Assembly: GCF_011762125.1 (NCBI RefSeq)
Contig: NZ_JAASQN010000001.1
Span: 1,116,001 to 1,180,000, forward strand
Length of the DNA stretch: 64,000 nucleotides
Reading direction: 5' to 3'
DNA from: Sphingopyxis panaciterrae
GTDB lineage: Bacteria > Pseudomonadota > Alphaproteobacteria > Sphingomonadales > Sphingomonadaceae
The notes beneath the pieces were generated by a model. It was not told where the DNA came from, ran no database searches, and worked only from the letters and a program-made list of their open reading frames with translations. Shown here one piece after another: positions 9,011 to 19,014 of this stretch (position 1 is the stretch's first letter; each line of letters starts with the position of its first letter). Made by a program: the position numbers and the translations under genes.

Positions 9011-9622
9011 TTAATCGAAGTCGGCGAGATCGAAGTTAGCGGCGAAAGCTGCGGCCAGATTTCCCGGCGTCAGCGGGTCGATGATGGGCAGGCGGCCGAG
9101 GCGGCGGACACCCGCGATTTCGGGAATGATGGTTTCGCTGTCCTCCATCGCGTCGCCGAGGAAGACGAGCCCGTGGATCGGGACGCCGCGCGATTGCAGC
9201 GCTTCGATCGTCAGCAGGCTGTGGTTGATCGTACCGAGGCTGGTGCGCGCGCAGACGATCACCGGGATCTGCCAGCGCGCGAAAAGGTCGGCGTAGAGAA
9301 GCTGGCGGGTGACCGGGACGAGCGCGCCGCCCGCGCCTTCGATGAGGAGATCGCCTTCCGGCGGGGTCAGTGCGTCGAGGTCGATCGCGACCCCGTCGAT
9401 TGCGGCGGCAAGATGCGGCGAGGCCGGGGTAACGAGCCGATAGGCCTCGGCATGGATCGGCACCTTGGCGAGGCGGGCGACGGCTTCGCTGTCGGTTTCC
9501 TCCTCGAGCCCCGACTGGATCGGTTTCCAGTAGGGGATTTGAAGCGCGCCGGCGAGCGCGGCGGAGAAGATGGTCTTGCCGATCCCGGTGTCGGTGCCGG
9601 TGACGACGAAACGGCGCGTCAT
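9011..9622 (-). CDS. bioD: Dethiobiotin synthetase
   Basis: 203-residue ATP-dependent ligase that closes the ureido ring of dethiobiotin from DAPA and CO2. The P-loop is GTDTGIGKT at residues 8-16; KPIQSG and the VEGAGG-type loop (here [11 protein letters not shown]) are family marks. Start ATG 9622 overlaps the bioF stop by four bases (ATGA), indicating coupling; the longer frame to 9952 lies inside bioF and is an artefact. Confidence 0.95.
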   Translation of the reverse strand: MTRRFVVTGTDTGIGKTIFSAALAGALQIPYWKPIQSGLEEETDSEAVARLAKVPIHAEAYRLVTPASPHLAAAIDGVAIDLDALTPPEGDLLIEGAGGALVPVTRQLLYADLFARWQIPVIVCARTSLGTINHSLLTIEALQSRGVPIHGLVFLGDAMEDSETIIPEIAGVRRLGRLPIIDPLTPGNLAAAFAANFDLADFD

Positions 9623-10761
9623 GCGGCGGCCATGGCGGCGGCGAGCGTGTCGGCCATCGCGTCGATGTCGCGTTCGCCCACATTGAGCGTGATCGCGATG
9701 CGCAGACGCGCGGTGCCCTGCGCGACCGTCGGCGGGCGGATGCCGCGCACGTCGAAGCCCGCATCCTGTAGCGCGCCGGCGATGCGCATCGTGCGCGCAT
9801 TGTCGCCGATCACGACGGGCAGGATCTGGGTGCCGCTGGCGGGCAGGCCGAGCGCGGCGAGGCGCGTTTCGGCGTAACGGACGAGCGATTGCAGGTGCGC
9901 CTGGCGTTCGGGCTGGGTCGCGACGATTTCGAGCGCCTGGCGGACGAGCCACGCCATCAGCGGCGACGGCGCGGTCGAGAAGATGAACGGGCGGCCGCGG
10001 TTGACGATGAAATCGCGGGCGATCTGGGGGCCGCAGAGCAGCGCGCCCTCGGCGCCGAGCGCCTTGCCGCAGGTGTGGAGGGTGATGAGGTTGTCGCGGC
10101 GGGCGAGGCCGTGCGCGAGCCCGGCGCCCGCGGTGCCATAGACGCCGGTGGCGTGCGCTTCGTCGACGACGAGTATGGCGTCGTGGCGGTCGGCGACGGC
10201 GGCGAGGTCGGCGAGCGGGGCGCGGTCACCGTCCATGCTGTAGAGGCTTTCGACCGCGATCCACGGCGTGCCGGTGCCGCCCGCTGTGCGCCATGCCGCG
10301 ATTGTATCGTCAAAGCTTTGCGGGTCGTTGTGCGCCGCCGCGGCGCGCTCGGCGCGGCCGAGCTTCATGCCGTCGTGCGCGCTGGCGTGGATCAGGCGAT
10401 CATAGACGATCAGGTCGCCGCGTTGCGGCAGCGTCGCGAAGAGCGCGGCGTTGGCGGCGAAACCGGTGGAGAAGAACAGCGCCGCTTCGTGCCCGTAATG
10501 GCGCGCGGCATGGGTTTCGACCGCTTCATGCTCTTCGTGATTGCCGCGCAGCAGGCGCGAGCCGCCCGACCCGGCGGGAAGCCCGCGCGCGATCCCGGCG
10601 GCGAGCGCTTCGCGAAGAACATCCGATCCGGCGAGGCCGAGATAGTCGTTCGAGGCGAAATCGACCCCGGCGCGCGGAATGAGCGCGCGCCGGCGATTGT
10701 CGGCGGCAAGCGCGTCGAGGTCGGCGCGGTGGGTGGCGAAAGGGCGGGGATGAGACGGCAT
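9619..10761 (-). CDS. bioF: 8-amino-7-oxononanoate synthase
   Basis: 380-residue PLP enzyme of the alpha-oxoamine synthase family, condensing pimeloyl-thioester with L-alanine to [14 protein letters not shown] near residue 34, [26 protein letters not shown] and the PLP lysine block [11 protein letters not shown] are all present. First gene of the operon. No bioB, bioC or bioH lies in the window, so the remaining steps must be encoded elsewhere. Confidence 0.96.
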   Translation of the reverse strand: MPSHPRPFATHRADLDALAADNRRRALIPRAGVDFASNDYLGLAGSDVLREALAAGIARGLPAGSGGSRLLRGNHEEHEAVETHAARHYGHEAALFFSTGFAANAALFATLPQRGDLIVYDRLIHASAHDGMKLGRAERAAAAHNDPQSFDDTIAAWRTAGGTGTPWIAVESLYSMDGDRAPLADLAAVADRHDAILVVDEAHATGVYGTAGAGLAHGLARRDNLITLHTCGKALGAEGALLCGPQIARDFIVNRGRPFIFSTAPSPLMAWLVRQALEIVATQPERQAHLQSLVRYAETRLAALGLPASGTQILPVVIGDNARTMRIAGALQDAGFDVRGIRPPTVAQGTARLRIAITLNVGERDIDAMADTLAAAMAAA

Positions 10762-10811
10762 CGGCGCTTCCTAGGCTGAATATCGGTAATGACAAGCCTG
10801 TCCGGGCGCGT

Positions 10812-11429
10812 TCAGCGGCGGCGCTGAGCGAAGCGTTCCTCGGCGGTCAGTTGGCGCGGTGTGGCGATCGGTAGCAGCGTCGCGGGGTCGAAAAGGTCAC
10901 AGCGCCGCCGGTCTCCTGACACGATGTCTTTGATCATGCGCGGGAAAAATCGGCGCATCAACGCGGCCATGCTCATCGCGGGCAGCTGGGCGGTGTCGCC
11001 GATGCCGTCCGGCGTGAAAAGATGGCCGAGCGGCGGACCGACGAGCCGGTCGCGCGCCACGGGATCGCAGGCGGCGAGCTGGGTCGTGATATAGGGAATC
11101 TTGCCGTTCGCGTAGCTGTTGAACAGCGGCAGGCCGCAGCAGGCGGCATACCAGCGCAAGGTCGGCTTGCCGGTCAGATGCAGACAGGCGAGCCGGTCGC
11201 GGCCTGAGGCGATCCGCACGCGGGCGCAGCGCGATTGATACAGGGCCGTGCCGCCGTGCGCGTCGAGCACGCGTGTCGCATGGCCGAGGTGGCGGGCGAG
11301 AAACTGGCAATCGGTGCAATGGCATATGACATGGTCGCCCTGATCCGGGCCGACGCGGAGCAATGTCCCGGAAACGGCCCCGCATTTACAGGCAAAGGCG
11401 AGGCCGGAGTTGGCGAAAGAGGTTGCCAT
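10812..11429 (-). CDS. DUF6151/GFA-like zinc-binding protein
   Basis: 205-residue protein with CKCG close to the N-terminus and CHCTDC about 35 residues later, the metal-binding layout of the Mss4-like/GFA fold (glutathione-dependent formaldehyde-activating enzyme family). A further CC pair (AACCGLP) lies near residue 100. The C-terminal half differs from true GFA proteins, which fits the DUF6151 group. ATG 11429 with a GGGGG-rich ribosome binding site is preferred; ATG 11450 lies inside a palindromic repeat. Substrate unknown. Confidence 0.75.
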   Translation of the reverse strand: MATSFANSGLAFACKCGAVSGTLLRVGPDQGDHVICHCTDCQFLARHLGHATRVLDAHGGTALYQSRCARVRIASGRDRLACLHLTGKPTLRWYAACCGLPLFNSYANGKIPYITTQLAACDPVARDRLVGPPLGHLFTPDGIGDTAQLPAMSMAALMRRFFPRMIKDIVSGDRRRCDLFDPATLLPIATPRQLTAEERFAQRRR

Positions 11430-11445
11430 GCTGCCCCCTTTAGCC

Positions 11446-11525
11446 GTCATTGCGAGCGAAGCGAAGCAATCCAGTGCGGTGTATTCCGCCCTGGTTTGCT
11501 TCGTCGCTACGCTCCTCGCAATGAC
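11446..11525. repeat. Paired palindrome GTCATTGCGAG...CTCGCAATGAC
   Basis: Eighty-base element with perfect 11-bp outer arms and internally related segments (GCGAAGCAATCC against GGTTTGCTTCGTC). It fills the gap between ilvC and the DUF6151 gene and shares the two-arm plan of the other repeats, though its sequence is a separate variant. Confidence 0.8.
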
Positions 11526-11543
11526 GAGGACGGTCGGGAGGCG

Positions 11544-12701
<1,158 letters not shown>

Positions 12702-13220
12702 CTAAAGCGCCTCCGGCCCGCGGGCGATGGCGACGACGCCGGTGCGGCCGACCTCGACCAGCCCGCATTCGCGCATCAGCGCGATGAAGCGGTTGACCTT
12801 GTCGCTGTTCCCGGTGATTTCGAAGATGAAGCTCGACAGCGTCGTGTCGACGACCTTGGCGCGAAACACGTCGGCGAGACGCAGCGCCTCGATCCGCTTG
12901 TCGCCGGTGCCCGCGACCTTGACCAGTGCGATCTCGCGCTCGACATGCGCCTCGCCCGCGTCGTTGAGGTCGACGACCTTGTGCACGGGGACGAGCCGGT
13001 CGAGCTGCGCGATGATCTGGTCGATGATCGGCGGCGGGCCCGAGGTGACGATGGTGATGCGGCTGAGCGCATGGTCGGCGGTGATGTCGGCCACGGTCAG
13101 GCTTTCGATATTATAGCCGCGCGCGGTGAACAGCCCGGTGATCTTGGCGAGCACCCCGGCTTCGTTATCGACGGTGATGGCGAGCACATGGCGCTCGCCG
13201 GCTTCGGTCTTGATTTTCAT
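12702..13220 (-). CDS. ilvH: Acetolactate synthase small (regulatory) subunit
   Basis: 172-residue regulatory subunit with an N-terminal ACT domain (VDNEAGVLAKITGLFTARGY, residues about 17-36) that binds valine, and a C-terminal domain common to IlvN/IlvH. It activates IlvB and gives end-product inhibition. It starts 4 bases after the ilvB stop, so it is cotranscribed and probably coupled. Confidence 0.96.
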   Translation of the reverse strand: MKIKTEAGERHVLAITVDNEAGVLAKITGLFTARGYNIESLTVADITADHALSRITIVTSGPPPIIDQIIAQLDRLVPVHKVVDLNDAGEAHVEREIALVKVAGTGDKRIEALRLADVFRAKVVDTTLSSFIFEITGNSDKVNRFIALMRECGLVEVGRTGVVAIARGPEAL

Positions 13221-13224
13221 GATT

Positions 13225-14979
13225 TTACACCAGTGCCTTGGCTTCGTCGTCCATCGTGCCGGTGACGTCGCTCGGCTGGAGGATCATGTCGGTGTGCGCC
13301 GCGCCCGATGGGATCATCGGGAAGCAGTTGGCGAGCTTGGCGACGCGGCAGTCGACGATCACCGGGCCCGGCGTGTCGAGCATCGTCTGGATCCCCGCTT
13401 CCAGTTCGCCGAGTGTGTCGATGCGCAGGCCCGTCCAGCCATAAGCATCGGCGAGCTTCACGAAATCGGGCAGGCTGTCCGAATAGCTGTTCGAATAGCG
13501 ACTTTCGTACGTCAGTTCCTGCCACTGGCGGACCATCCCCATCCATTCATTGTTGAGGATGAAGATCTTCACCGGCAGGCGGTACTGCGCGACGGTGCCC
13601 ATTTCCTGGATGTTCATCTGCAGGCTGGCTTCGCCCGCGATACAGATGACGAGGCGGTCCGGATTGGCGATCTGCGCGCCGACCGCGGCCGGGAAGCCAT
13701 AGCCCATCGTGCCGAGCCCGCCGCTGGTCAGCCAGCGGTTCGGGTCCGCGAAGCCGAAATGTTGCGCCGCCCACATCTGATGCTGGCCGACCTCGGTGGT
13801 GACGATCGGGTCGCGGCCGCGCGTCGCGTCGAACAGCGCCTTGACCGCGCGCTGCGGCATGATTTCGGCGTCGGCTTCCTTCTTTTCGGGGAAGTCGAGG
13901 CAGCGCGTCGCGCGCCAGCCGTCGACGCGGCGCCACCATTCGCCAAGGTCGCGCGCCTTGTGACCCGCCGCCTGCCAGTCGGCGACGATCGCGGCGAGCG
14001 CGCGGCCGGCGTCGCCGACGATGGCGAGGTCGACGGGGACGATCTTGTTGATCGAGCTGCGGTCGATGTCGATGTGGATTTTCTTCGAATCGGGCGAGAA
14101 AGCGTCGAGGCGGCCGGTGACGCGATCGTCGAAGCGCGCGCCGACCGCGATGATCAGGTCGGCGCGGTTCATCGCCATATTGGCCTCGTACGTCCCGTGC
14201 ATGCCGAGCATGCCGAGCCATTTTTCGTCGTCCGACGGAAAGGCGCCGAGCCCCATCAAGGTCGAGGTGACCGGCGCACCAGTGAGCGCGACGAGCTGGC
14301 GCAGCGCCGCGCTGGCAGCCGGACCGGCGTTGATCACGCCGCCGCCGGTGTAGAAGACCGGGCGTTCGGCAGCGGCGATCATCGCGACGGCGCGGGCGAT
14401 CGCATCGCCGTCGGGTTCGACCTGCGGCCGGTAGCTGTTGTGCAGGATATTTTCGGGCACGACATATTCGCCGGTCGCGACCTGCACATTCTTCGGAATG
14501 TCGATCACCACCGGGCCGGGGCGGCCGTGGGTTGCGATATGGAACGCCTCGTGGAGGATCGGGCCGAGGCGTTCGGGGTCCATCACGAGGTAATTATGCT
14601 TGGTGCAGTGGCGCGTGATGCCGACCGTGTCGCATTCCTGGAAGGCGTCGGTGCCGATCAGCGCGGTCGACACCTGGCCGGTCAGCACGACCATCGGGAT
14701 GGAGTCGAGCAGGGCGTCGGTGATGCCGGTGACCGCGTTGGTCGCGCCGGGACCCGAGGTCACCAGCACGACGCCGGGCTTGCCGGTCGAGCGCGCATAG
14801 CCTTCGGCGGCGTGCGTCGCCGCCTGTTCGTGGCGGACAAGAATGTGCTGGATCGTCGGGTGCTTGTAGAGCGCGTCATAAATGGGAAGGACCGCGCCGC
14901 CCGGATAGCCGAACACCGTATCGACCCCAAGGTCGACCAGCGCCTGAACCACCATGTCGGCACCACTCATTTCCGTCAC
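13225..14979 (-). CDS. ilvB: Acetolactate synthase large (catalytic) subunit
   Basis: 584-residue ThDP/FAD enzyme condensing pyruvate with pyruvate or 2-oxobutyrate. The catalytic Glu lies in RHEQAATHAAEGYAR; central FAD-linked domain and C-terminal ThDP domain are in normal order. The ThDP-Mg motif, usually GDG/GDA, reads GEASLQMN here: the Asp ligand is Glu. Start is GTG 14979 with an excellent AAGGAG ribosome binding site 7 bases away; ATG at codon 4 is less well placed. A strong promoter at 15050-15078 drives the ilvBHC operon. Confidence 0.96.
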   Translation of the reverse strand: MTEMSGADMVVQALVDLGVDTVFGYPGGAVLPIYDALYKHPTIQHILVRHEQAATHAAEGYARSTGKPGVVLVTSGPGATNAVTGITDALLDSIPMVVLTGQVSTALIGTDAFQECDTVGITRHCTKHNYLVMDPERLGPILHEAFHIATHGRPGPVVIDIPKNVQVATGEYVVPENILHNSYRPQVEPDGDAIARAVAMIAAAERPVFYTGGGVINAGPAASAALRQLVALTGAPVTSTLMGLGAFPSDDEKWLGMLGMHGTYEANMAMNRADLIIAVGARFDDRVTGRLDAFSPDSKKIHIDIDRSSINKIVPVDLAIVGDAGRALAAIVADWQAAGHKARDLGEWWRRVDGWRATRCLDFPEKKEADAEIMPQRAVKALFDATRGRDPIVTTEVGQHQMWAAQHFGFADPNRWLTSGGLGTMGYGFPAAVGAQIANPDRLVICIAGEASLQMNIQEMGTVAQYRLPVKIFILNNEWMGMVRQWQELTYESRYSNSYSDSLPDFVKLADAYGWTGLRIDTLGELEAGIQTMLDTPGPVIVDCRVAKLANCFPMIPSGAAHTDMILQPSDVTGTMDDEAKALV

Positions 14980-15009
14980 GACGAAACTCCTTCCTGCAAA
15001 CGTGCAGAG

Positions 15010-15031
15010 GCACGAGCCGATGGGCTTGTGC
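15010..15031 (-). promoter_or_regulatory. Hairpin in the ilvB leader
   Basis: In the minus direction GCACAAGCC-CATC-GGCTCGTGC folds with 8 of 9 pairs, between the predicted transcription start and the ribosome binding site. No leader peptide with an ATG is visible. It could modulate ilvB expression or mRNA stability. Confidence 0.35.
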
Positions 15032-15049
15032 GCTGCAACAAGGTTGCGG

Positions 15050-15078
15050 GCAATAGGTGTATGATTCTATCTTGTCAA
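15050..15078 (-). promoter_or_regulatory. Sigma-70 type promoter of ilvBHC
   Basis: Minus strand TTGACA (15078-15073), a 17-base spacer and TATTGC (15055-15050). This is the best consensus promoter I see in the window. Its -35 box lies inside the last codons of miaA; the predicted start gives a leader of about 65 bases. Confidence 0.75.
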
Positions 15079-16026
15079 CAGTCTATTACGTAATATTATT
15101 GCTAATTCATCGATATTATAGACCGATAATGACTCTTCATGGCGCGGCCAGCCCGCTGGGGGCTGATGGCGGAACCACGTGAATTGGCGCTTTGCATATT
15201 GACGCGTTGCCGCCTGCGTCAGCACGAGCGCCTCGGCACCGGTGATTTCGCCCGCGAGGTGGCGCGCGATCTGCGGCACGCCGATCGCGCGCATCGCCGG
15301 AAGATCGGGGTCGAGACCGCGCGCGAGCAGCGCTGCCGCCTCGTCGATCGCCCCCATGGCGAACATCTGTTCGAGCCGCCGGTCGCAGCGGTCGCGCAGC
15401 CAGTCGCGCGGCGGCAGCAGGATGAGCGGGGTGAGCGCGATGGCGTCGGCGATGCCGCCCTCGCGCGCCTGCTGCCAGTCGGCGAGGGTGCGGCCGGTCG
15501 ATTGTACGACCTCGAGCGCGCGCGCGATGCGGGTGCGGTCGGCGGGGTTCAGGCGCGATGCCGCGGCGGGATCGGTTTGCGCAAGCGCGGCATGGGCCTC
15601 GGCGACCGCCATCGCGCGCACCGCATCGCGGATCGCGGGATCGATTTCGGGGACCGGCGCGATGCCGTAGAGCAGGGTGCGGAGGTAAAGGCCGGTGCCG
15701 CCGACGAGGATCGGGACGTCGCCGGCGGCGTGCGCCGCGGCGATGACGGCGCGGGCCTCCTCGGCCCAGCGTGCGGCGTTATGCGCGTCGGCGGCGTCGA
15801 CATGGCCGAAGAGGTGATGGGGGACGCCCGCCATCTCCTTGGGCGCCGGGCGCGCCGAGAGGATGGCGAGGTCGGCATAGACCTGGCTCGCGTCGGCGTT
15901 GACGACGGTCCCGTTTTCGAGCGTTTTTGCGAGGGCGACCGCCAAAGCGCTCTTGCCGCTGGCGGTGGGTCCGGCAATAAGCGCGAGAGGCGGTTTGGAC
16001 GCCGAAGAGATCAAAGGAGATGCCAT
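15067..16026 (-). CDS. miaA: tRNA dimethylallyltransferase
   Basis: 319-residue enzyme adding a dimethylallyl group to A37 of tRNAs reading UNN codons. P-loop [15 protein letters not shown] lies near the N-terminus, then [18 protein letters not shown] and [15 protein letters not shown], and the C-terminal [10 protein letters not shown] tRNA-binding block. The N-terminus is placed at ATG 16026 because the P-loop then lies at the usual distance; its ATG overlaps that of divergent serB in the tetramer CATG. No good ribosome binding site is visible, so leaderless or weak initiation is possible; ATG 16086 is the alternative. Confidence 0.92.
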   Translation of the reverse strand: MASPLISSASKPPLALIAGPTASGKSALAVALAKTLENGTVVNADASQVYADLAILSARPAPKEMAGVPHHLFGHVDAADAHNAARWAEEARAVIAAAHAAGDVPILVGGTGLYLRTLLYGIAPVPEIDPAIRDAVRAMAVAEAHAALAQTDPAAASRLNPADRTRIARALEVVQSTGRTLADWQQAREGGIADAIALTPLILLPPRDWLRDRCDRRLEQMFAMGAIDEAAALLARGLDPDLPAMRAIGVPQIARHLAGEITGAEALVLTQAATRQYAKRQFTWFRHQPPAGWPRHEESLSVYNIDELAIILRNRLLTR

Positions 16027-16909
16027 GTTCGTCGCGACGCTGATAGCAGCAGGAAAGCTGACCGACGAGGTGGTTCGCGAAGGCATCGACCGGCTCGCGG
16101 CGACGGGGCATGATGTCGGGGCGCCGCATTGGCTCGACGAGCATGACGCCGCCGATATCGTCTTTCAGGGCAGCCTGGTGAGCGCGCGCGCCGAACTGGC
16201 GAAGATGGACCATGGCGCGCTCGACGTCATCGTCCAGCCGCTCGGCGACCGGACCAAGAAGCTGATCATCGCCGACATGGATTCGACGATGATCACCGTC
16301 GAATGTATCGACGAACTGGCCGATTATGCCGGGCTGAAGCCGCAGATCGCGGCGATCACCGAGCGTGCGATGCGCGGGGAGATCGATTTCCGCGCCGCGC
16401 TGGCCGAACGCGTCGGGCTGCTCGGCGGGATGGCGGAGACGGTGCTGACCGAATGCCGCCAGGAGCGGGTGCGGCTGACCCGCGGCGCGCGGACGCTGGT
16501 GCAGACGATGAAGGCGCATGGCGCCTGGTCGGTGCTGATTTCGGGGGGCTTCATGCCCTTCGCCGGGCCGGTGGGCGAGGCGATCGGGTTCGACAAGATC
16601 GTGGCGAACGAGTTGGAGATCGCGGGCGGCAAGCTGACCGGCAAGGTGCTCGAACCCGTCGTCGACAGCGCGGCGAAGCTCGAGACGCTGAAGGCAGAGG
16701 CGGCGAAGCACGGCCTGCCGCTCGCCGAAACGCTGGCGGTCGGCGACGGCGCCAACGATATTCCGATGATCACCGCGGCGGGGCTGGGGATCGGCTATCA
16801 TCCGCATCCGGCGGCGGCCGAGGCAGCGGCGGCGGTGATCCGGCATCATGACCTGACCGCGCTGCTGTGGGCGCAGGGCTATCCGCGGCGGTCGTGGGTG
16901 CTGGGGTAG
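16025..16909 (+). CDS. serB: Phosphoserine phosphatase
   Basis: 294-residue HAD-family enzyme completing serine synthesis. HAD motif I is ADMDSTMIT (about residue 80), motif [10 protein letters not shown], and motif [16 protein letters not shown]. The N-terminal 75 residues are an ACT-like regulatory region. ATG 16025 is chosen for its strong AAAGGAG ribosome binding site 5 bases upstream, which lies within the antisense of the first miaA codons. In-frame upstream codons back to 15899 are antisense of miaA. Confidence 0.95.
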   Translation: MFVATLIAAGKLTDEVVREGIDRLAATGHDVGAPHWLDEHDAADIVFQGSLVSARAELAKMDHGALDVIVQPLGDRTKKLIIADMDSTMITVECIDELADYAGLKPQIAAITERAMRGEIDFRAALAERVGLLGGMAETVLTECRQERVRLTRGARTLVQTMKAHGAWSVLISGGFMPFAGPVGEAIGFDKIVANELEIAGGKLTGKVLEPVVDSAAKLETLKAEAAKHGLPLAETLAVGDGANDIPMITAAGLGIGYHPHPAAAEAAAAVIRHHDLTALLWAQGYPRRSWVLG

Positions 16910-16952
16910 GGCAAGGGGGCTGGTTGCGGCCGATAGCTGCTCCGTCCGTCAT

Positions 16953-17047
16953 CGTCACCCCGGACTTGATCCGGGGTCCCGCTTGACGTCGAAAGCTGCC
17001 GCTGCCCTCAAGAAAAAGCGGGATCCCGGGTCAAGCCCGGGATGACG
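16953..17047. repeat. Paired REP-like palindrome
   Basis: CGTCACCCCGGACTTGATCC module followed by its inverted, slightly diverged partner ending CCCGGGATGACG. Same family as 12602-12677 and 24136-24227. Confidence 0.85.
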
Positions 17048-17087
17048 AAGGAAAGCGAAAACGGTCGAAACGCGGCATTTTCTACTT

Positions 17088-17190
17088 CGTCGCCCTGAAC
17101 TTGTTCCAGGGTCCATGGCCTGCCCGTTCCTCACGCGCAGTGCTGGATGAGAGTTCAGGCGATTGATACTGAAACAAGTTCAGCATGACG
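17088..17190. repeat. Second-type paired repeat (CTGAACTTGTT core)
   Basis: Left arm CGTCGCCCTGAACTTGTTCC and right arm GAAACAAGTTCAGCATGACG are inverted copies around a variable 60-base centre. The CGTC...GACG frame matches the other repeats but the core differs. Confidence 0.75.
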
Positions 17191-17253
17191 AGGTTTAAAC
17201 GCCAGCTCCCCACCCCAAAGCCGACATTGCTCCCGCTCCGGAAGCAGGCGTCA

Positions 17254-17859
17254 TCACGGAACCTGCGTCAGCTCCGCCACCCGGATCGCTTTCGACGCGA
17301 GCAGCGGGTCGATGATCCGCTGGATACGCGGCGCGCGCGGGGAGCCGATGGTGACGTTGAACAGGCTGTTGGCGATGACGTCGGCGATCTGGACCCCGTC
17401 GCTGCGGCGGCTGTCGGCGAGCGAGGCGCGGCCCCACTGGCCGAGCCCGGCCTGGATATCCTCGCGGATATGGCCGAGGATCTTCGGGTCGTAGCGGCCG
17501 TCGTCGATCACGACATCGGTGCACACACCGCCGGTTTCAGGGAGCCAATGGCCGACCGCGCTGTCCAGTAGAGCCGCGTAGAGTGCGAGATCGCTGGGCA
17601 AGGTGCCGCCGGGGTTCTGCGCGAGCGTATCGCGCTTCGCCACCGCGACCCACGCGCGGCCGCCGGCGCGATCGAAGAGTTCGAGCAGCCAGGCGCGCTC
17701 GACGATGCTGATGCGGCTGCCCTTCAACTCGCCGCGCAGTCCGGTCACGCTGCGGAAGCGGTCATGGATCGCGGCGGCGGCCGACGGGGTAAGCATCACC
17801 GCCGAAAAGGTCATGACGCCGGTGTTGAGTCCGCCCGATTCATCGCAATAAATTGTCAT
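17254..17859 (-). CDS. DUF3800 domain protein (putative RNase H-like nuclease)
   Basis: 201 residues starting MTIYCDESG, the Asp/Glu entry motif of DUF3800, with ELKGSRI near residue 45, VVIDDGRYD near 117 and SDGVQIADVIANSLF near 155. These are the acidic positions expected of the RNase H-like DUF3800 fold. Such proteins are often found in mobile or defence settings, but nothing around this copy indicates that. It ends just before a repeat-rich gap and starts 6 bases after the next gene's stop, so the two are probably cotranscribed. Biological role unknown. Confidence 0.8.
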   Translation of the reverse strand: MTIYCDESGGLNTGVMTFSAVMLTPSAAAAIHDRFRSVTGLRGELKGSRISIVERAWLLELFDRAGGRAWVAVAKRDTLAQNPGGTLPSDLALYAALLDSAVGHWLPETGGVCTDVVIDDGRYDPKILGHIREDIQAGLGQWGRASLADSRRSDGVQIADVIANSLFNVTIGSPRAPRIQRIIDPLLASKAIRVAELTQVP

Positions 17860-17865
17860 CGGCGG

Positions 17866-18351
17866 CTATTTCACCCGTCCGAAGAAAGCGACCGAGCGGC
17901 TCTGCCCGGGCGCGATCGCGTCGGGCCACAGCCAGCGGACATGCGTGACGTCGGGGTAAGCGGCGGCGTGCGGCGCGGCGCCCTGGGCCGCTACGGTCAG
18001 CGTATCGAGCGCGCCGAATTCCTTGGCGCCGTCGACCGAGACGCTGAACGCCGCCGGATCGTTCGTGCCGTCGAAGACGAGGCCTTCGGGAATCGGATTG
18101 ACGATCTTGACCCCCGACGCCGGTTTGGCGCCCTTGTTGGTGAAGGTCAGCGTGATGCGGATGCGGTCGCCGGGGACGACGACGTCGGGCGCGACATAGG
18201 TCTTGGCCGGGGGCTGGCCCGCGGCGGCCGGAGCCGGTTTTTCAAGCTCGATCTTCGACGCGAGCGCGCCGCCGTCCTGTGCCGCGGCGGGTTGTGCCAA
18301 TAAGGCCGATGCGGCCGCGCACGCCATGACGCCAAACAACCGGTCCCTCAT
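17866..18351 (-). CDS. Exported protein with DUF11-like beta domain
   Basis: 161 residues with a Sec signal peptide (FGVMACAAASALLAQPAAAQ). The mature part has VVPGDRIRITLTFTNKGAKPASGVKIVNPIPEGL, which is the pattern of DUF11/NEAT-like Ig-fold repeats found in bacterial surface proteins (shown here in parts; key run TLTFTNKG). ATG 18351 has GGAG at 6 bases and is preferred to ATG 18357, which overlaps the ribosome binding site. Upstream partner of the DUF3800 gene. Periplasmic or surface location inferred; function unknown. Confidence 0.75.
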   Translation of the reverse strand: MRDRLFGVMACAAASALLAQPAAAQDGGALASKIELEKPAPAAAGQPPAKTYVAPDVVVPGDRIRITLTFTNKGAKPASGVKIVNPIPEGLVFDGTNDPAAFSVSVDGAKEFGALDTLTVAAQGAAPHAAAYPDVTHVRWLWPDAIAPGQSRSVAFFGRVK

Positions 18352-18385
18352 CGCCATCTCCTTTGGTCCGCCTCTTCTTGGCGTA

Positions 18386-18781
18386 TCAATTGCGGCAGGG
18401 ATAGCGTTTCTTCATCAGCGCGTCGAAGGCCGAATAGACCGACACCGACCGGCGCTGGCTGGCAGGGTAGCTGCGCAAATGCGCGAGCCATTCCTCGGGC
18501 GACATGCTGCCCGATTCGGGCGGGCAGCTCGTCGTCTTGAGCCCCGCCTTGCGCTGCGCGTCGATCCGCGCCTTATAGCGCTTGCCCGCGGCGACGACCT
18601 CGTCCTTCAGCCGGTGCCCTTCGGGCGTCGCGGCGGCGAGCGGACCGAGGCGCATCACCGGTTCGGCGCGTGCGAGAAAGGCGGCGATATTCATGTCCCC
18701 GGGCGCCATGCCGCACAGTATGACGCCCGCGCCGATGGCGAATGCGGCGGGCAGGGCCCGTGTCGACAGGCTTTTGATCAT
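18386..18781 (-). CDS. Small exported protein of unknown function
   Basis: 131 residues with an N-terminal hydrophobic segment (PAAFAIGAGVILCGMA) that is a signal peptide or membrane anchor. The rest is basic and helical, with two Cys (TTSCPPES and the C-terminal YPCRN) that may pair in the periplasm. No family recognised. It is 34 bases upstream of the DUF11-like gene on the same strand. Confidence 0.65.
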   Translation of the reverse strand: MIKSLSTRALPAAFAIGAGVILCGMAPGDMNIAAFLARAEPVMRLGPLAAATPEGHRLKDEVVAAGKRYKARIDAQRKAGLKTTSCPPESGSMSPEEWLAHLRSYPASQRRSVSVYSAFDALMKKRYPCRN

Positions 18782-18873
18782 GCGAAGAAAATCGGGGTCA
18801 GGTGCTGAATATTGGCTGAATCAGCCACGGCAGTTTTGACTCGGGATGCCATGAACGGAGCGAGCAAATAAGC

Positions 18874-18957
18874 GTATCCCCGCGAAGGCGGGGATCCATC
18901 ACCCGGCGGTGCAAAATAGCACCAATCGGAGATGGATCCCCGCCTTCGCGGGGATAC
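18874..18957. repeat. Paired REP-like palindrome upstream of the small exported gene
   Basis: GTATCCCCGCGAAGGCGGGG and its inverted partner form arms of about 27 bases (18874-18900 and 18931-18957), identical apart from the ends and separated by a 30-base centre. It lies between the ftsH stop and the neighbouring gene start. Confidence 0.85.
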
Positions 18958-19014
18958 ACGGTATTTTTGTAGAAAAAACAATCGCACCGATATCAATAGA
19001 TGGATCGCTGCAAT

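Larger units (their letters stand above)
16910..17253. other. 344-base gap holding two paired repeats
   Basis: No coding sequence is supported between the serB stop and the end of the DUF3800 gene. The gap is filled by the two repeat elements at 16953-17047 and 17088-17190. The genes on both sides converge here, so the hairpins may also end transcription. Confidence 0.7.

Noticed and set aside
13126-15093. 655-codon plus-strand frame
   Set aside because: Antisense shadow of ilvB and ilvH; His/Asp/Arg-rich with no recognisable motif.
16953-17190. Tandem repeats considered as a CRISPR array
   Set aside because: Units are inverted palindromic pairs with variable centres, not regularly spaced direct repeats with unique spacers; no cas genes nearby.
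17254-17859. DUF3800 gene as part of a defence island
   Set aside because: Neighbours are small exported proteins and housekeeping genes; no restriction, toxin-antitoxin or mobile genes are present.
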